From the NCBI RefSeq assembly GCF_017876395.1, contig NZ_JAGINX010000001.1, positions 124,001 through 188,000 on the forward strand: DNA of 64,000 nt, in the 5' to 3' direction. This DNA is from Nesterenkonia lacusekhoensis (GTDB lineage Bacteria; Actinomycetota; Actinomycetes; Actinomycetales; Micrococcaceae). Shown in pieces: positions 49,797 through 58,610 of the stretch. Position numbers and translations under genes: made by a program. The notes beneath the pieces are model-generated. The model did not search any database. It worked only from the letters and a program-made list of their open reading frames with translations, and had not been told where the DNA came from. Each line of letters opens with the position of its first letter. Within the stretch, counting starts at the first letter, position 1.

Positions 49797-50338
49797 GGTC
49801 GTCCCTCTCTGCGGTAGGTCTCGAACCGATAGCGCGTCCCGTTCTCCGCCGTATTCCAGCCCCGGTCCGGAACCTTCCCGACGCCGGTCCAGCCCGCACC
49901 CAGCTCGGGCGCGTAGGTGTCGCCCGGGGTCTGCAGGTCGATCCGGGTGATGGAGATCAGATCAGTCAGATCCTTCTCCATGGCCTCCGCATAGAGACGC
50001 CCGCCGCCCATGATCCAGGCGATATGGGCCTTGGGGTCCTTCTGGCCGGCCAGGCTGATGGCCTCCTTCAGTGAGGAGGCGGTCAGCGCACCCTCGGAGC
50101 GTACAGAGGCGGCCCGTCCGGCGTCGGAGGTGATGACCACATTGGTGCGCTTGGGCAGCGGCCGGAACCGTTCCGGCAGCGACTCCCAGGTGCGCCGTCC
50201 CATGATCACCGGGCAGTCCGCGGTCATCTTCTTGAAGTAGGTGAGGTCCTCGGGCAGGTGCCAGGGCATGCCGCCCTCATGGCCGATGACTCCCTCGGCG
50301 GCCTCGGCCCAGATCATTCCGACCAGCTGGGTCTTCAC
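49793..50338 (-). CDS. dfrA: Dihydrofolate reductase
   Basis: A 181-residue NADPH-dependent enzyme regenerating tetrahydrofolate. Family landmarks: VGMIWAEAAEGVIGHEGGMP (about residues 6-25), WHLPEDLTYFKKMT (with the catalytic acidic residue), VIMGRRTWESLPERFRPLP (about 45-63) and AHIAWIMGGGRLYAEAM (about 105-121). Placed 47 bp after thyA on the same strand, as in many bacteria, because ThyA produces the dihydrofolate it uses. Confidence 0.94.
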   Translation of the reverse strand: MKTQLVGMIWAEAAEGVIGHEGGMPWHLPEDLTYFKKMTADCPVIMGRRTWESLPERFRPLPKRTNVVITSDAGRAASVRSEGALTASSLKEAISLAGQKDPKAHIAWIMGGGRLYAEAMEKDLTDLISITRIDLQTPGDTYAPELGAGWTGVGKVPDRGWNTAENGTRYRFETYRREGRP

Positions 50339-50385
50339 AGTGCTCCTTCCCTCGTGCTCCTTCCCGCGGCGTGCGGGAGGCTGCC

Positions 50386-51201
50386 TCAGACGGCGACGGG
50401 GGCCTTGATGGTGGGGTGGTGCTGATAGTCCAGGACCTCGAAGTCCTCCAGCTCATAGTCGAAGATCGAGTCCGGGGTCCGGACCAGCTTCAGCTGCGGA
50501 GCGGGGTAGGCCTGGCGGCTGAGCTGCTCTTGGACCTGCTCCACGTGGTTGTCGTAGATGTGGCAGTCGCCGCCGGACCAGATGAACTCTCCGGGCTCCA
50601 GGCCGACCTGCTGGGCGACCATGAGGGTCAGCAGCGAGTAGCTGGCGATGTTGAACGGAACGCCCAGGAACATGTCTGCGCTGCGCTGATAGAGCTGGCA
50701 GGAGAGCCGGCCGTCGGCCACGTAGAACTGGAAGAGGATGTGACACGGCGGCAGGGCCATGTCCTCGATCTGTCCCGGGTTCCAGGCCGAGACGACGTGG
50801 CGGCGGGAGTCGGGGCTGGTCTTCAGCTGGTCGATGACCTGGCTGATCTGGTCCAGGGAGCCGCCGTCGGGGGTCGGCCAGCTGCGCCACTGCACACCGT
50901 AGATCGGGCCGAGCTCGCCGTCCTCGTCGGCCCATTCGTTCCAGATGCGCACTCCGCGCTCCTGCAACCAGGTGGCGTTGGAGTCTCCGCGCAGGAACCA
51001 CAGCAGCTCCAGGGCCACCGAGCGGAAGTGGACCCGCTTGGTGGTGATCAGAGGAAAGGACTCGGCCAGGTCGAAGCGGATCTGGCGGCCGAAGACGCTG
51101 CGCGTGCCGGTGCCGGTGCGGTCCGCCTTATGGGCGCCGTGGGCCATGACGTCGGCCAGTAGGTCCTCATAGGGCGTGGGGATTGCGGTAGCTGAGCTCA
51201 C
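50386..51201 (-). CDS. thyA: Thymidylate synthase
   Basis: A 271-residue ThyA converting dUMP to dTMP with methylene-tetrahydrofolate. It shows [19 protein letters not shown] (about residues 27-45), the catalytic Cys in [12 protein letters not shown] (about 150), [19 protein letters not shown] (about 166-184) and [10 protein letters not shown] (about 212). The GTG start follows TAGACT by 6 nt, and no ribosome-binding site is seen, so the message is probably leaderless. First gene of thyA-dfrA-orf. Confidence 0.95.
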   Translation of the reverse strand: MSSATAIPTPYEDLLADVMAHGAHKADRTGTGTRSVFGRQIRFDLAESFPLITTKRVHFRSVALELLWFLRGDSNATWLQERGVRIWNEWADEDGELGPIYGVQWRSWPTPDGGSLDQISQVIDQLKTSPDSRRHVVSAWNPGQIEDMALPPCHILFQFYVADGRLSCQLYQRSADMFLGVPFNIASYSLLTLMVAQQVGLEPGEFIWSGGDCHIYDNHVEQVQEQLSRQAYPAPQLKLVRTPDSIFDYELEDFEVLDYQHHPTIKAPVAV

Positions 51202-51207
51202 GCGGCC

Positions 51208-51213
51208 AGTCTA
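51208..51213 (-). promoter_or_regulatory. -10 box of leaderless promoter (thyA)
   Basis: TAGACT on the minus strand, then GGCCGC (6 nt), then the GTG at 51201. Confidence 0.6.
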
Positions 51214-51312
51214 CCGTCCGGCCGGCGCCGCGGATCGTGTGCCGGATGGGGCGGAATGAGGCGATCGGGTACCCGATTCTCGACAATGGCGTACGCGATC
51301 CCGGGTGGGGCT

Positions 51313-52350
51313 TCAGTCGTCGAAGGGCTCGTAGACCTCCACCGAGACGATCTCCCCGCCGCGGTCGGTGGCCTGCTGGGCGACGATCACTGCTCCGGGC
51401 GCGAGGTACGGATCCTCAGTGGGCAGGGCCTCCAGGACGGTCTGGTCCTTGACCCAGCGGCGCAGCTCCTCGAGCACCAGGGGGAGCACCGGCCGATGGG
51501 TGCACAGGCAGCTGGGCTGCAGCATCTCCAGGGACTTATGGGTCCGGTTCTGCGGCTTCTTGGGGTTCTCCCTGGCCCGCTTCTCGGTCAGCGACTTCCG
51601 GTACTTGATCTTGTGCCGGTGCTGCTTCACATAGGGGGCGACCGTCTCCACGCAGCGCCTCCACGGGCTGGACTCCAGGTGGCGGGGCCGCCAGGCGGTG
51701 AGCAGGCGCTCCACGGCTCTGGCCTGCCGTTTGCCGGTGGCGGCCAGCGGGCGCTCACCTTCGGCGCGGGACCAGGAGGAGCGGGGTTTGGCCTTGGCGT
51801 GGCGCAGCACCACGAACGGCGTGGTGCGCAGGCGGTGTTCCTCATGCAGACGCTCCAAGGCATCCAGCGGGACGATGTCGCCCTTCTGGGTGAGCATCTG
51901 CCGGGCGGCCTCGATGGTCACCCAGCGGACCTCGTCGGTCTCCTCGGCGTCGGGACGCGGAGTGCCCTCTTTGACCTCGGCGGCCCAGTACCAGACCTCT
52001 TTGCTGCGCCGACGGTCCGCACGCGGGTTTCCGGCGGAGTCGTTGCGGCGGGGCTTGACCACGTCGTACCGGGTGACCGGCAGCGGGATGCCCAGCCGGA
52101 TCTTCAGCCCGATCTCCTCGGCGACTTCGCGCACGGCACATTCGGGCAGGGTCTCATCATCGTCGAGCTTCCCCTTGGGGAAGGACCAGTCGTCGTAGCG
52201 CGGACGGTGGATCAGCAGAACTTCGAGCTCACCGCGATGCAGCCGCCAGCACAGAGCTCCCGCGGCCAGGATCTGCGCATCAGCGCCGTCGTCGGCGAAA
52301 TCAGCAGTGCGACGGCGGGGGACCTGATGCAGACGTGCTCCGGTGCTCAC
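51313..52350 (-). CDS. mutT1: MutT1-like: Nudix hydrolase fused to histidine phosphatase
   Basis: A 345-residue two-domain protein as in mycobacterial MutT1. The N-terminal Nudix domain (about residues 25-160) has FPKGKLDDDETLPECAVREV and the box core REVAEEIG. The C-terminal histidine-phosphatase domain (from about 168) begins FVVLRHAKA, the RH motif carrying the catalytic His. Such enzymes cleave 8-oxo-dGTP and diadenosine polyphosphates. GTG start with TATCTT 6 nt upstream. Monocistronic. Confidence 0.88.
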   Translation of the reverse strand: MSTGARLHQVPRRRTADFADDGADAQILAAGALCWRLHRGELEVLLIHRPRYDDWSFPKGKLDDDETLPECAVREVAEEIGLKIRLGIPLPVTRYDVVKPRRNDSAGNPRADRRRSKEVWYWAAEVKEGTPRPDAEETDEVRWVTIEAARQMLTQKGDIVPLDALERLHEEHRLRTTPFVVLRHAKAKPRSSWSRAEGERPLAATGKRQARAVERLLTAWRPRHLESSPWRRCVETVAPYVKQHRHKIKYRKSLTEKRARENPKKPQNRTHKSLEMLQPSCLCTHRPVLPLVLEELRRWVKDQTVLEALPTEDPYLAPGAVIVAQQATDRGGEIVSVEVYEPFDD

Positions 52351-52356
52351 AATGGA

Positions 52357-52362
52357 AAGATA
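52357..52362 (-). promoter_or_regulatory. -10 box of leaderless promoter (mutT1-like)
   Basis: TATCTT on the minus strand, 6 nt before the GTG at 52350. Confidence 0.4.
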
Positions 52363-52411
52363 TCAGTCCGGTGACCCGGCCAGCGTCACGCGCAGACTCA
52401 CACGTTCGGGC

Positions 52412-53494
52412 CTACTGGTACGAGGGTGCGAACTGGGTGTCCACATCCCAGCGTGTGAAGCCCAGCGCCCGATAGAGCCCCACCGCGGGGGCGTTGTCCG
52501 CGTCCACGTAGAGCATGATGGCGCTGAGCCCCTGACGGTGCAGATGCTCGATGCCGGCCAGGGTGAGTGAGCGTCCCAGGCCGCGGCCCTGGGCCTCGGG
52601 CGCGACGCCGACCACGTAGACCTCGCCGACGGACTCGTGGTCCGCGGCGCCCTCCTCGGGGCGGTGGACCTTGGTCCAGTGGAAGCCCAGCAGCGTCTCT
52701 CCGCCCTCGGCGTCGGTCTCCCAGGCCAGCAGGAAGCCGGACGGGTCGAACCAGTCCTCTGCCATCCGTGCCTGCAGATCCTCCAGGGTGAGTCGTCCCT
52801 GCTCAGGGTGGTCGGCGAAGGCTGCGGCGTTGGTCCGCAGCCAGGCCTGTTCGTCCTGGCCCGGGCGGAACGGGCGGATCTCCACGCCTTCGGGCAGGTG
52901 GGCGCTGGGCAGGTCTTCTGCGTCCATCTCATCGACGGCGGAGAGCCGCATCCGCCAGAGCTCGCGGACCGGGCTCCAGCTGAAGCGGGAGGCCAGACGC
53001 TGGGCCGCGGCGTGCTCGCCGTGGGCCCAGGCCCGCTGCAGGCGACCCGAGGTGGGGGAGAGCGTGCCCTGGGACAGCGCAGCGGCGAGCATCCCGCCGA
53101 TGCCCTGATTGCGGCAGTCGGGGCGCACCACCATCTCCAGCACGTCCGGGCTCTCCTCACCCTCCTGAGGATCACCCAGGACGACGACGCCGGCCCCGGC
53201 CAGCAGGCCGCGCTCGGCCGAATCGGCGTCCTCCTCGGTCCTGCCGGAACCTCCGGTGCCTGAACCTCCGGCCGAGGCCCAGGCGTAGGCGATGGTCAGC
53301 GGGGCCTCGCCGGCGTCGTGCTCCAGGGCTTTGGTGAGCTCGATGAGCGTCTGTTCGGAGAAGGGAGGGTTGCCGTCGGCCTCCTCGGCCGCACGGGCGA
53401 GCTCGTGCAGGGCCTCCACGCGCTCAGGGCTGGGTGCCTCGCGCAGCGTCTCCACGGTGATGTCTTGGGGCTGGCTCTGAGCCTCGGTGCTCAT
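52412..53494 (-). CDS. mshD: Mycothiol synthase
   Basis: A 360-residue protein with two GNAT domains, the last enzyme of mycothiol synthesis (acetyl transfer to Cys-GlcN-Ins). The first domain has VLEMVVRPDCRNQGIGGMLA and the second VYVVGVAPEAQGRGLGRSLT, each with the acetyl-CoA loop. The C-terminus ALGFTRWDVDTQFAPSY is characteristic of MshD. The ATG at 53494 is preferred over a GTG at 53503, which is too close to GGAG. It lies next to glnR, as Rv0819/Rv0818 do in M. tuberculosis. Confidence 0.93.
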   Translation of the reverse strand: MSTEAQSQPQDITVETLREAPSPERVEALHELARAAEEADGNPPFSEQTLIELTKALEHDAGEAPLTIAYAWASAGGSGTGGSGRTEEDADSAERGLLAGAGVVVLGDPQEGEESPDVLEMVVRPDCRNQGIGGMLAAALSQGTLSPTSGRLQRAWAHGEHAAAQRLASRFSWSPVRELWRMRLSAVDEMDAEDLPSAHLPEGVEIRPFRPGQDEQAWLRTNAAAFADHPEQGRLTLEDLQARMAEDWFDPSGFLLAWETDAEGGETLLGFHWTKVHRPEEGAADHESVGEVYVVGVAPEAQGRGLGRSLTLAGIEHLHRQGLSAIMLYVDADNAPAVGLYRALGFTRWDVDTQFAPSYQ

Positions 53495-53550
53495 GGATCT
53501 CACACTCCTGCGCCGCTGCCCGCTCCGCGGAGGGGCATTGTGTCTTGGAG

Positions 53551-54258
53551 TTACACCGTATCGGAGGAGAGGGCATCGGCGGCAGAGACGGCGCCGTTGT
53601 CATCGGCTCCGGAGACCACCAGGCGGTAGCCGACGTTGCGGACCGTGCCGATCAGCGTCTCGTGCTCGGAACCGAGCTTGGCGCGCAGACGTCGGATGTG
53701 CACGTCCACCGTGCGGGTGCCGCCGAAGTAGTCATAGCCCCAGACGTCATGGAGGAGGCGGTCGCGGGTGAAGACCTGGCCCGGGTGCAGGGCCAGATGC
53801 TTCAGCAGCTCGAACTCCTTATACGTCAGGTTGAGCAGCCGGCCGTTGATCGTGGCCATATAGGTGGTCTCATCGATGGTGATGCCGCCGGCGCGGATCT
53901 CTCCGCTGGGGACCTCGTCCTCCACCTCCACGGCGGCCAGGCGGATGCGTGCGTCGATCTCGCCGGGGCTGGAGTCGGTGAGCAGGAAGTCGTCGGTCTG
54001 CCAGGACTCGTTGAGCGTGGGCAGGCCGGTCTCGGAGACGATGACCATCACCGGAGAGAGCATGGAGGACTTCACCAGCTGGCACAGCGAGCGTGCGTGA
54101 GCCAGGTTCTTCCGCGCGTCGATCAGCGTGATGTCCACATTCGGCGCACGGACGATGCTCGCGGCCTCAGAGGGGAAGGAGCGCACCCGGTGGTTGAGCA
54201 GCTCCAACGAGGGCAGAGCGTCATCGGGGGCGTCAGAGAGCAGCAGCACCTGTGCCAT
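53551..54258 (-). CDS. glnR: Orphan OmpR-family nitrogen regulator GlnR
   Basis: A 235-residue response-regulator-like protein. The N-terminal receiver-like domain (about 1-115) has DITLIDARKNLAHARSLCQL, typical of GlnR, where phosphorylation is not required. The C-terminal winged helix contains LTYKEFELLKHLALHPGQVF and GGTRTVDVHIRRLRAKLG, ending IGTVRNVGYRLV. The match to actinobacterial GlnR and the mshD neighbour agree. GGAGG precedes the ATG at 54258. It should regulate nitrogen genes, including the nir and nas genes of this window. Two GTTAC half-sites lie upstream. Confidence 0.92.
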   Translation of the reverse strand: MAQVLLLSDAPDDALPSLELLNHRVRSFPSEAASIVRAPNVDITLIDARKNLAHARSLCQLVKSSMLSPVMVIVSETGLPTLNESWQTDDFLLTDSSPGEIDARIRLAAVEVEDEVPSGEIRAGGITIDETTYMATINGRLLNLTYKEFELLKHLALHPGQVFTRDRLLHDVWGYDYFGGTRTVDVHIRRLRAKLGSEHETLIGTVRNVGYRLVVSGADDNGAVSAADALSSDTV

Positions 54259-54416
54259 CCGTCGTCCTCCCTCTCGACTGCTTGTCACCAGTGTGGCGGT
54301 CCGGCCCCGGTTCCCTGGCGGCCTAGAGCGGCGAGTCCTCTCACGGAGGGGTCAGAGTCTGACTCCTCGGAACACCGAGCACCGGTGATGTCGGGTCCGA
54401 GTAAACCAGTCCTGTT

Positions 54417-54432
54417 GTTACAGCACAGTTAC
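54417..54432. promoter_or_regulatory. Possible GlnR half-sites upstream of glnR
   Basis: GTTAC-N6-GTTAC with 11-bp spacing lies in the 269-bp gap between divergent glnR and a membrane-protein gene. Only two half-sites are evident. The rest of the gap shows no gene. Confidence 0.3.
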
Positions 54433-54527
54433 AGGGCTCCAACGCATCGAGGCACGCTGCGGGCCTGATCAAGGAGTATAGCCGAGGGGCATGGCCTGCC
54501 CAGGACCCTCTGGCAGGATGGTCTCCT

Positions 54528-55373
54528 GTGAAGTATCTACCAGTGGCCGCCTCCGCCCTGATCTCCGCAGCGGCGCTCGCGCTGACCTCCTGGCTCGGCA
54601 CCGCCGCCCTGACCGTGGTGGTGTGCCTGATCTGTGCCGTCGTCGCACTGGGCTGGCCCCAGCTGATGGGCGTGACTGCGCGGGGCTCCCTCTCGGCAGT
54701 GATCGGCGCAGCCGGCATCGTCGCCGCCGTCGGGGCGTCCATCGCCGCCGAGGTCGACACCCTGTTCTTCTGGTCCTCCGTGGCCCTGGCCTTCGGGATC
54801 ATCGCGGTGTTCGTGATCCAGGTGCTGCGCGGCACCGGGCGGCCCCACCGGCTGGAGTCCACGCTGGGCGCCTGCGCCGGTGTGGTGGTCACCACCACTG
54901 CCGCGGGCTGGGTGGCCGGCCTGCGCTACCCGGCCAGCCTGGCCGAGGGCGGTGAGGATTCCGAGGTCATGGGGTTCCTCAGCGTGCGCGGCCTGATGCC
55001 GTATGAGGAATGGGGCATGTTGGGTGTCACCGGTCCCGGCGGGGAGCTCAGCGTGGCGGGCCTGGCCGCAGCGACGCTGTTCGTCGGCGCTCTGCTGGCG
55101 TGTCTGCCGTGGCGTGATGCGCTCACCCTGCCGCTGGTGGTCCTCGGCAGTGCGGCCGCAGCTGTGGGGATGACCGTGTTCTGGGGCGAGCTGACGCTGC
55201 TCTTCGCCGGAGTGATCGGACTCAGCGCCGGTGCGCTGCTGGTGTGCTTCCGCCGCTTCCTGATCCAGCAGGGGACGCCGTCGGGCCTGTTCTCCGGGAT
55301 GGCCGTGGGTGCTGCGCCGATCGCCGCCACAGGCGTGCTGATCTACTTCACGGAGCGCGTCCTGCTGGTGTGA
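54528..55373 (+). CDS. Hypothetical multi-pass membrane protein
   Basis: A 281-residue protein with about eight hydrophobic segments, in two groups separated by a soluble loop around residues 120-165 (ASLAEGGEDSEVMGFLSVRG). The N-terminus MKYLPVAASALISAAALALT is a membrane anchor or signal-like helix without a cleavage site. No family is recognised. GTG start; SD-like GGTCTCCT is poor. It is divergent from glnR and followed by a 44-residue membrane peptide that has its own -10 box. Confidence 0.8.
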   Translation: MKYLPVAASALISAAALALTSWLGTAALTVVVCLICAVVALGWPQLMGVTARGSLSAVIGAAGIVAAVGASIAAEVDTLFFWSSVALAFGIIAVFVIQVLRGTGRPHRLESTLGACAGVVVTTTAAGWVAGLRYPASLAEGGEDSEVMGFLSVRGLMPYEEWGMLGVTGPGGELSVAGLAAATLFVGALLACLPWRDALTLPLVVLGSAAAAVGMTVFWGELTLLFAGVIGLSAGALLVCFRRFLIQQGTPSGLFSGMAVGAAPIAATGVLIYFTERVLLV

Positions 55374-55378
55374 CCAGC

Positions 55379-55384
55379 TACACT
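55379..55384 (+). promoter_or_regulatory. -10 box of leaderless promoter (44-aa gene)
   Basis: TACACT, then GCTGGGT (7 nt), then ATG at 55392. Confidence 0.5.
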
Positions 55385-55391
55385 GCTGGGT

Positions 55392-55526
55392 ATGAACTTC
55401 GCACTGCAGAATGTCTCGCTTCTGGCTATGGAGATCTTCTTCATCGGCCTGCTGGTGCTGTGCACCCTGATCATCGCCGGGATCTCCTGGACCGTCATCT
55501 CCCGCCTGTACAAGGGTCAGCGCTGA
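55392..55526 (+). CDS. 44-residue single-span membrane peptide
   Basis: Encodes MNFALQNVSLLAMEIFFIGL followed by a second half of the same long hydrophobic helix and a basic end, RLYKGQR. One transmembrane segment (about residues 10-36). The TACACT box 7 nt before the ATG suggests a leaderless transcript. It ends 6 bp before the nitrobindin-like gene. Function unknown; it could be a small membrane regulator. Support is composition, promoter spacing and tight packing between neighbours. Confidence 0.65.
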   Translation: MNFALQNVSLLAMEIFFIGLLVLCTLIIAGISWTVISRLYKGQR

Positions 55527-55532
55527 CCTTCT

Positions 55533-56129
55533 ATGGCACCTATGGAGCTGCCCACTGATCTGACTCCTGAGCTCGCGCCGCTGTACTGGCTGTTGGGCGA
55601 ATGGGAAGGCCAGGGACGGCTGGGCGAAGGGGAGGAGTCTGACCCCACCTTCACCCAGAAGGTCACCTTCCGCGACTCAGGGCTTGAATTCGTCGAATAC
55701 CGTGCCGAGTCCTGGCTGACCGAGCAGGACGGGACGCGGCTGCGCCCGCTCAGCGTGGAGACCGGCTTCTGGGCCCTGGATCGGAAGCGCACCGACGCCG
55801 ACGTCGGGCCCGGTCTGGATCCCGCCGATGTGGTCCCGGCCTATAAGAGCGCCTCGGAGGTGGAGGAGCTGGCCAACGAGGACGGCTCCTACCCGATCAC
55901 TGCGACGATCTCGCATCCCGGCAGCATCACTGAGCTCTACTACGGACGCGTCAAGGGGCCGCAGCTGCAGATCGTCACCGACGCCGTCATGCGCGGCGAG
56001 CAGGCGGCGGAATACCCCGGGGGCACGCGCATGTTCGGACTGGTGAACGACCAGCTGTTCTGGCGCTGGGATGTGCAGGACGGTGACGAGCTCAAGCCTC
56101 ACGCCTCCGCCATCCTCGAACGCGTCTGA
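55533..56129 (+). CDS. Nitrobindin-like (FABP/THAP4-type) heme-binding beta-barrel protein
   Basis: A 198-residue protein with the nitrobindin signature APLYWLLGEWEGQGRLGEGE (about residues 14-33), the G-x-W-x-G-x-G motif, and TITATISHPG-type strands followed by a C-terminal segment with His (LKPHASAILERV). Actinobacterial homologues such as Rv2717c bind ferric haem and react with peroxynitrite or NO. The axial His is not certain here. Start may be the ATG at 55533 or 55542. It precedes ygfZ, a common actinobacterial pairing. Confidence 0.85.
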   Translation: MAPMELPTDLTPELAPLYWLLGEWEGQGRLGEGEESDPTFTQKVTFRDSGLEFVEYRAESWLTEQDGTRLRPLSVETGFWALDRKRTDADVGPGLDPADVVPAYKSASEVEELANEDGSYPITATISHPGSITELYYGRVKGPQLQIVTDAVMRGEQAAEYPGGTRMFGLVNDQLFWRWDVQDGDELKPHASAILERV

Positions 56130-56167
56130 GGACCGGCTGGTCTCCCAGACCTTCAAGGAGCCGTTCT

Positions 56168-57373
56168 GTGACCGAGTATTCCTCCCCTCTGCTGCAGCGT
56201 CCCGGTGCCGTGGCCGACTCCGGCGACGACGCCGGCCTGGCCGCACACTACGGAGACCCCACCAAGGAGCAGCGGGCCCTGGACCGAGGCCGCGGCCTGG
56301 TGGACCTCTCGAACCGTTCGGTGGTCACCGTGACCGGCCCGGATCGGCTGAGCTGGCTGACCACGCTGTCCTCGCAGAAGGTCGACGGCCTGAGGCCGGG
56401 GGAGTCCTCTGAGCTGCTGCTGCTGGACATCTCCGGGCGCATCGAGCACGAGGCCTCCATCACCGATGACGGCGAGACTGCGTGGCTCATCACCGAGAAC
56501 ACCCACGGCGGCGTCCTGGCTGACTGGCTGGACTCGATGAAGTTCATGCTGCGGGTGGAGATCACCGATCGCACAGCCGACTTCGCCGTGCTCGGCTCGG
56601 CCCAGCCGCTCCCTGATCAGCTCCCCGACGCCGTCGCCGCTGCCGCCCGCTGGGAGGACCCGTGGCCCCAGCTGGGTCCGGGAGCCGCCAGCTATGCCGC
56701 GGTGGAGGAGTCAGGGCATCCCGGTGCCGACTGGTCCTGGCACCTGACCGTGATCCCGCGGGAGAGCCTGAGCAGCGTGGCGGAGGGCCTGGGGGCCCAG
56801 GACTGGACGCTGGCCGGGACCTTCGCCGCCGAGGCGCTGCGTGTGGCCGCCTGGCGTCCGCGTCTGGCTCGGGAAGTCGACGACAAGGCCATTCCGCACG
56901 AGCTGGACCTCATCCGTACGGCCGTCCACCTCTCCAAGGGCTGCTATAAGGGCCAGGAGACGGTCGCCCGGGTGCATAACCTGGGACATCCGCCGCGCCG
57001 GCTGGTCTTCCTGCACCTGGACGGATCCGAGCACACGCTTCCTGCCGTCGGTGCCGAGGTGCTCGCCCCCCAGGAGCCCACCGCCGAGGCTGAGGCGCTG
57101 GCCGCCGAGCGCGCCGTCGGAGTGGTGACCTCTGCGGCCCGGCACCATGAGATGGGACCGATCGCCCTGGCGCTGGTGAAGCGCCGGGTGGATCCGGACG
57201 CCCCACTGGTGGTCCGCGACGCCGTCGCGAGCTCCGCTGAGCCGCAGGAGGGCGCTGAGGAGGCGCCCGCGCCCACCTTCTATGCCGCGGCTCAGGAGCT
57301 GATCGTGCGGCCCGACGCCGGCAAGACGGTCGGCCGCCCCCGGGGCGGCTTCGTGCGGGCCCCGCGCCGCTGA
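56168..57373 (+). CDS. ygfZ: Folate-binding YgfZ/GcvT family protein
   Basis: A 401-residue tetrahydrofolate-binding protein needed for maintenance of some iron-sulfur enzymes. The YgfZ signature is HLSKGCYKGQETVARVHNLG (about residues 256-275), with the redox Cys. The N-terminal domain shows LVDLSNRSVVTVTGPDRLSW (about 42-61) as in GcvT. The C-terminal 30 residues are Arg/Gly-rich. GTG start. 38 bp after the nitrobindin-like gene, so probably co-transcribed. A strong hairpin follows, convergent with pfkA. Confidence 0.9.
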   Translation: MTEYSSPLLQRPGAVADSGDDAGLAAHYGDPTKEQRALDRGRGLVDLSNRSVVTVTGPDRLSWLTTLSSQKVDGLRPGESSELLLLDISGRIEHEASITDDGETAWLITENTHGGVLADWLDSMKFMLRVEITDRTADFAVLGSAQPLPDQLPDAVAAAARWEDPWPQLGPGAASYAAVEESGHPGADWSWHLTVIPRESLSSVAEGLGAQDWTLAGTFAAEALRVAAWRPRLAREVDDKAIPHELDLIRTAVHLSKGCYKGQETVARVHNLGHPPRRLVFLHLDGSEHTLPAVGAEVLAPQEPTAEAEALAAERAVGVVTSAARHHEMGPIALALVKRRVDPDAPLVVRDAVASSAEPQEGAEEAPAPTFYAAAQELIVRPDAGKTVGRPRGGFVRAPRR

Positions 57374-57422
57374 GTCTCTGGTTCTGAAGTGCCGAAGGCC
57401 GGCAGAGAGCCTTCCTCCCTCA

Positions 57423-57479
57423 GATACGACGACGCCGACGGCCTCTCCTACTGCGAGAGGCCGCCGGCGTCGTCGTATC
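57423..57479. terminator. Bidirectional terminator between ygfZ and pfkA
   Basis: 25-bp arms with one mismatch (GATACGACGACGCCG... GGCGTCGTCGTATC), extended by GGCCTCTC/GAGAGGCC around a 7-nt loop. Confidence 0.8.
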
Positions 57480-57491
57480 AGTGAGTCAGGA

Positions 57492-58535
57492 TCACCGCCC
57501 GAAGAGGATCTTGGCCTCTTCGTAACGCTCCACCGGGACGCCCTTGAGGCCGTCCAGCGCGCTGGCCAGGTCCTCCTGGACGATCTCGGTGCCGCGCAGC
57601 GAGGCCATGTGTCCCCAGGCCTGATCGTGGACCAGGTCCAGGGCCTTCATGCCGAAGCGTGTGGCCAGGACGCGGTCATAGCCGGTGGGGTTCCCCCCGC
57701 GCTGGATATGGCCCAGCGTGGTGTTGCGGGTCTCGATGCCGGTGCGCTCCTCGATGCGCGCAGTCAGCCATTCGCCGATGCCGCCCAGGCGGGGGCGTCC
57801 ATCGGCCTCATGGCCCTTGCCGGCCAGTGCCTCGTCGTCGCCCTCAGGGATGAATCCCTCAGCGACCACCACCAGCGGTGAGCGGCCGCGGGAGTGGACC
57901 TGCTCCACCCATTCGCAGACCTGGTCGAGGTCGACCTTCTGCTCGGGGATGAGGATGGCGTGGGCACCGGCGGCCATGCCCGAGTGCAGGGCGATCCAGC
58001 CGACGTGGCGGCCCATGACCTCGGCCACCATGCAGCGGTGGTGGGACTCACCGGTGGTGCGCAGACGGTCCATGGCGTCGGTGGCGATCGAGATGGCGGT
58101 GTCGAAGCCGAAGGTGTAGTCGGTGGCCTTCAGATCGTTGTCGATGGTCTTGGGCACTCCGACCACGGGGATGCCGTCGTCGGCCAGGCGCTTGGCCCCC
58201 GCGAGCGTCCCTTCGCCGCCGATGGCGATGACGGCGTCGATGTCGTGACGCTTCATCTGCTTGGCGATGTTCTCCGGACCACCCTTGGGGTGGTTATAGG
58301 GGTGGGTGCGGGAGGTGCCCAGGATGGTGCCGCCTTCGCGGGCGAGTCCGCGAACGTCGTGGCGGGTGATCTCGGTGTAGTCACCCTCGATCAGGCCGCG
58401 CCAGCCGCCTTTGAAGCCGACGAACTCGTCGCCGTAGCTCTTGATGCCGTGCAGGACGGCGGAGCGGATCACGGCGTTGAGGCCGGGGCAGTCCCCGCCT
58501 GAGGTCAGCAGTCCGATGCGCATACTTGTGCTCAT
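57492..58535 (-). CDS. pfkA: 6-phosphofructokinase
   Basis: A 347-residue phosphofructokinase phosphorylating fructose 6-phosphate in glycolysis. Motifs: IGLLTSGGDCPGLNAVIRS (about 7-25), AIGGEGTLAGAKRLADDG (about 103-120; Glu where E. coli has Asp), PKTIDNDLKATDYTFGFDTA (about 128-147; catalytic TIDND) and MGRHVGWIALHSGMAAGAHA (about 174). It belongs to the actinobacterial group whose phosphoryl donor (ATP or PPi) cannot be told by eye; ATP is usual. AAGGG precedes the ATG. Confidence 0.92.
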   Translation of the reverse strand: MSTSMRIGLLTSGGDCPGLNAVIRSAVLHGIKSYGDEFVGFKGGWRGLIEGDYTEITRHDVRGLAREGGTILGTSRTHPYNHPKGGPENIAKQMKRHDIDAVIAIGGEGTLAGAKRLADDGIPVVGVPKTIDNDLKATDYTFGFDTAISIATDAMDRLRTTGESHHRCMVAEVMGRHVGWIALHSGMAAGAHAILIPEQKVDLDQVCEWVEQVHSRGRSPLVVVAEGFIPEGDDEALAGKGHEADGRPRLGGIGEWLTARIEERTGIETRNTTLGHIQRGGNPTGYDRVLATRFGMKALDLVHDQAWGHMASLRGTEIVQEDLASALDGLKGVPVERYEEAKILFGR

Positions 58536-58610
58536 CCCTTCAACAGATGACGAATGGTCCTGGCGACGTCGGCAGGCTGGAGATTTCTTCGGGATTCAGT
58601 CTAATCCCCG

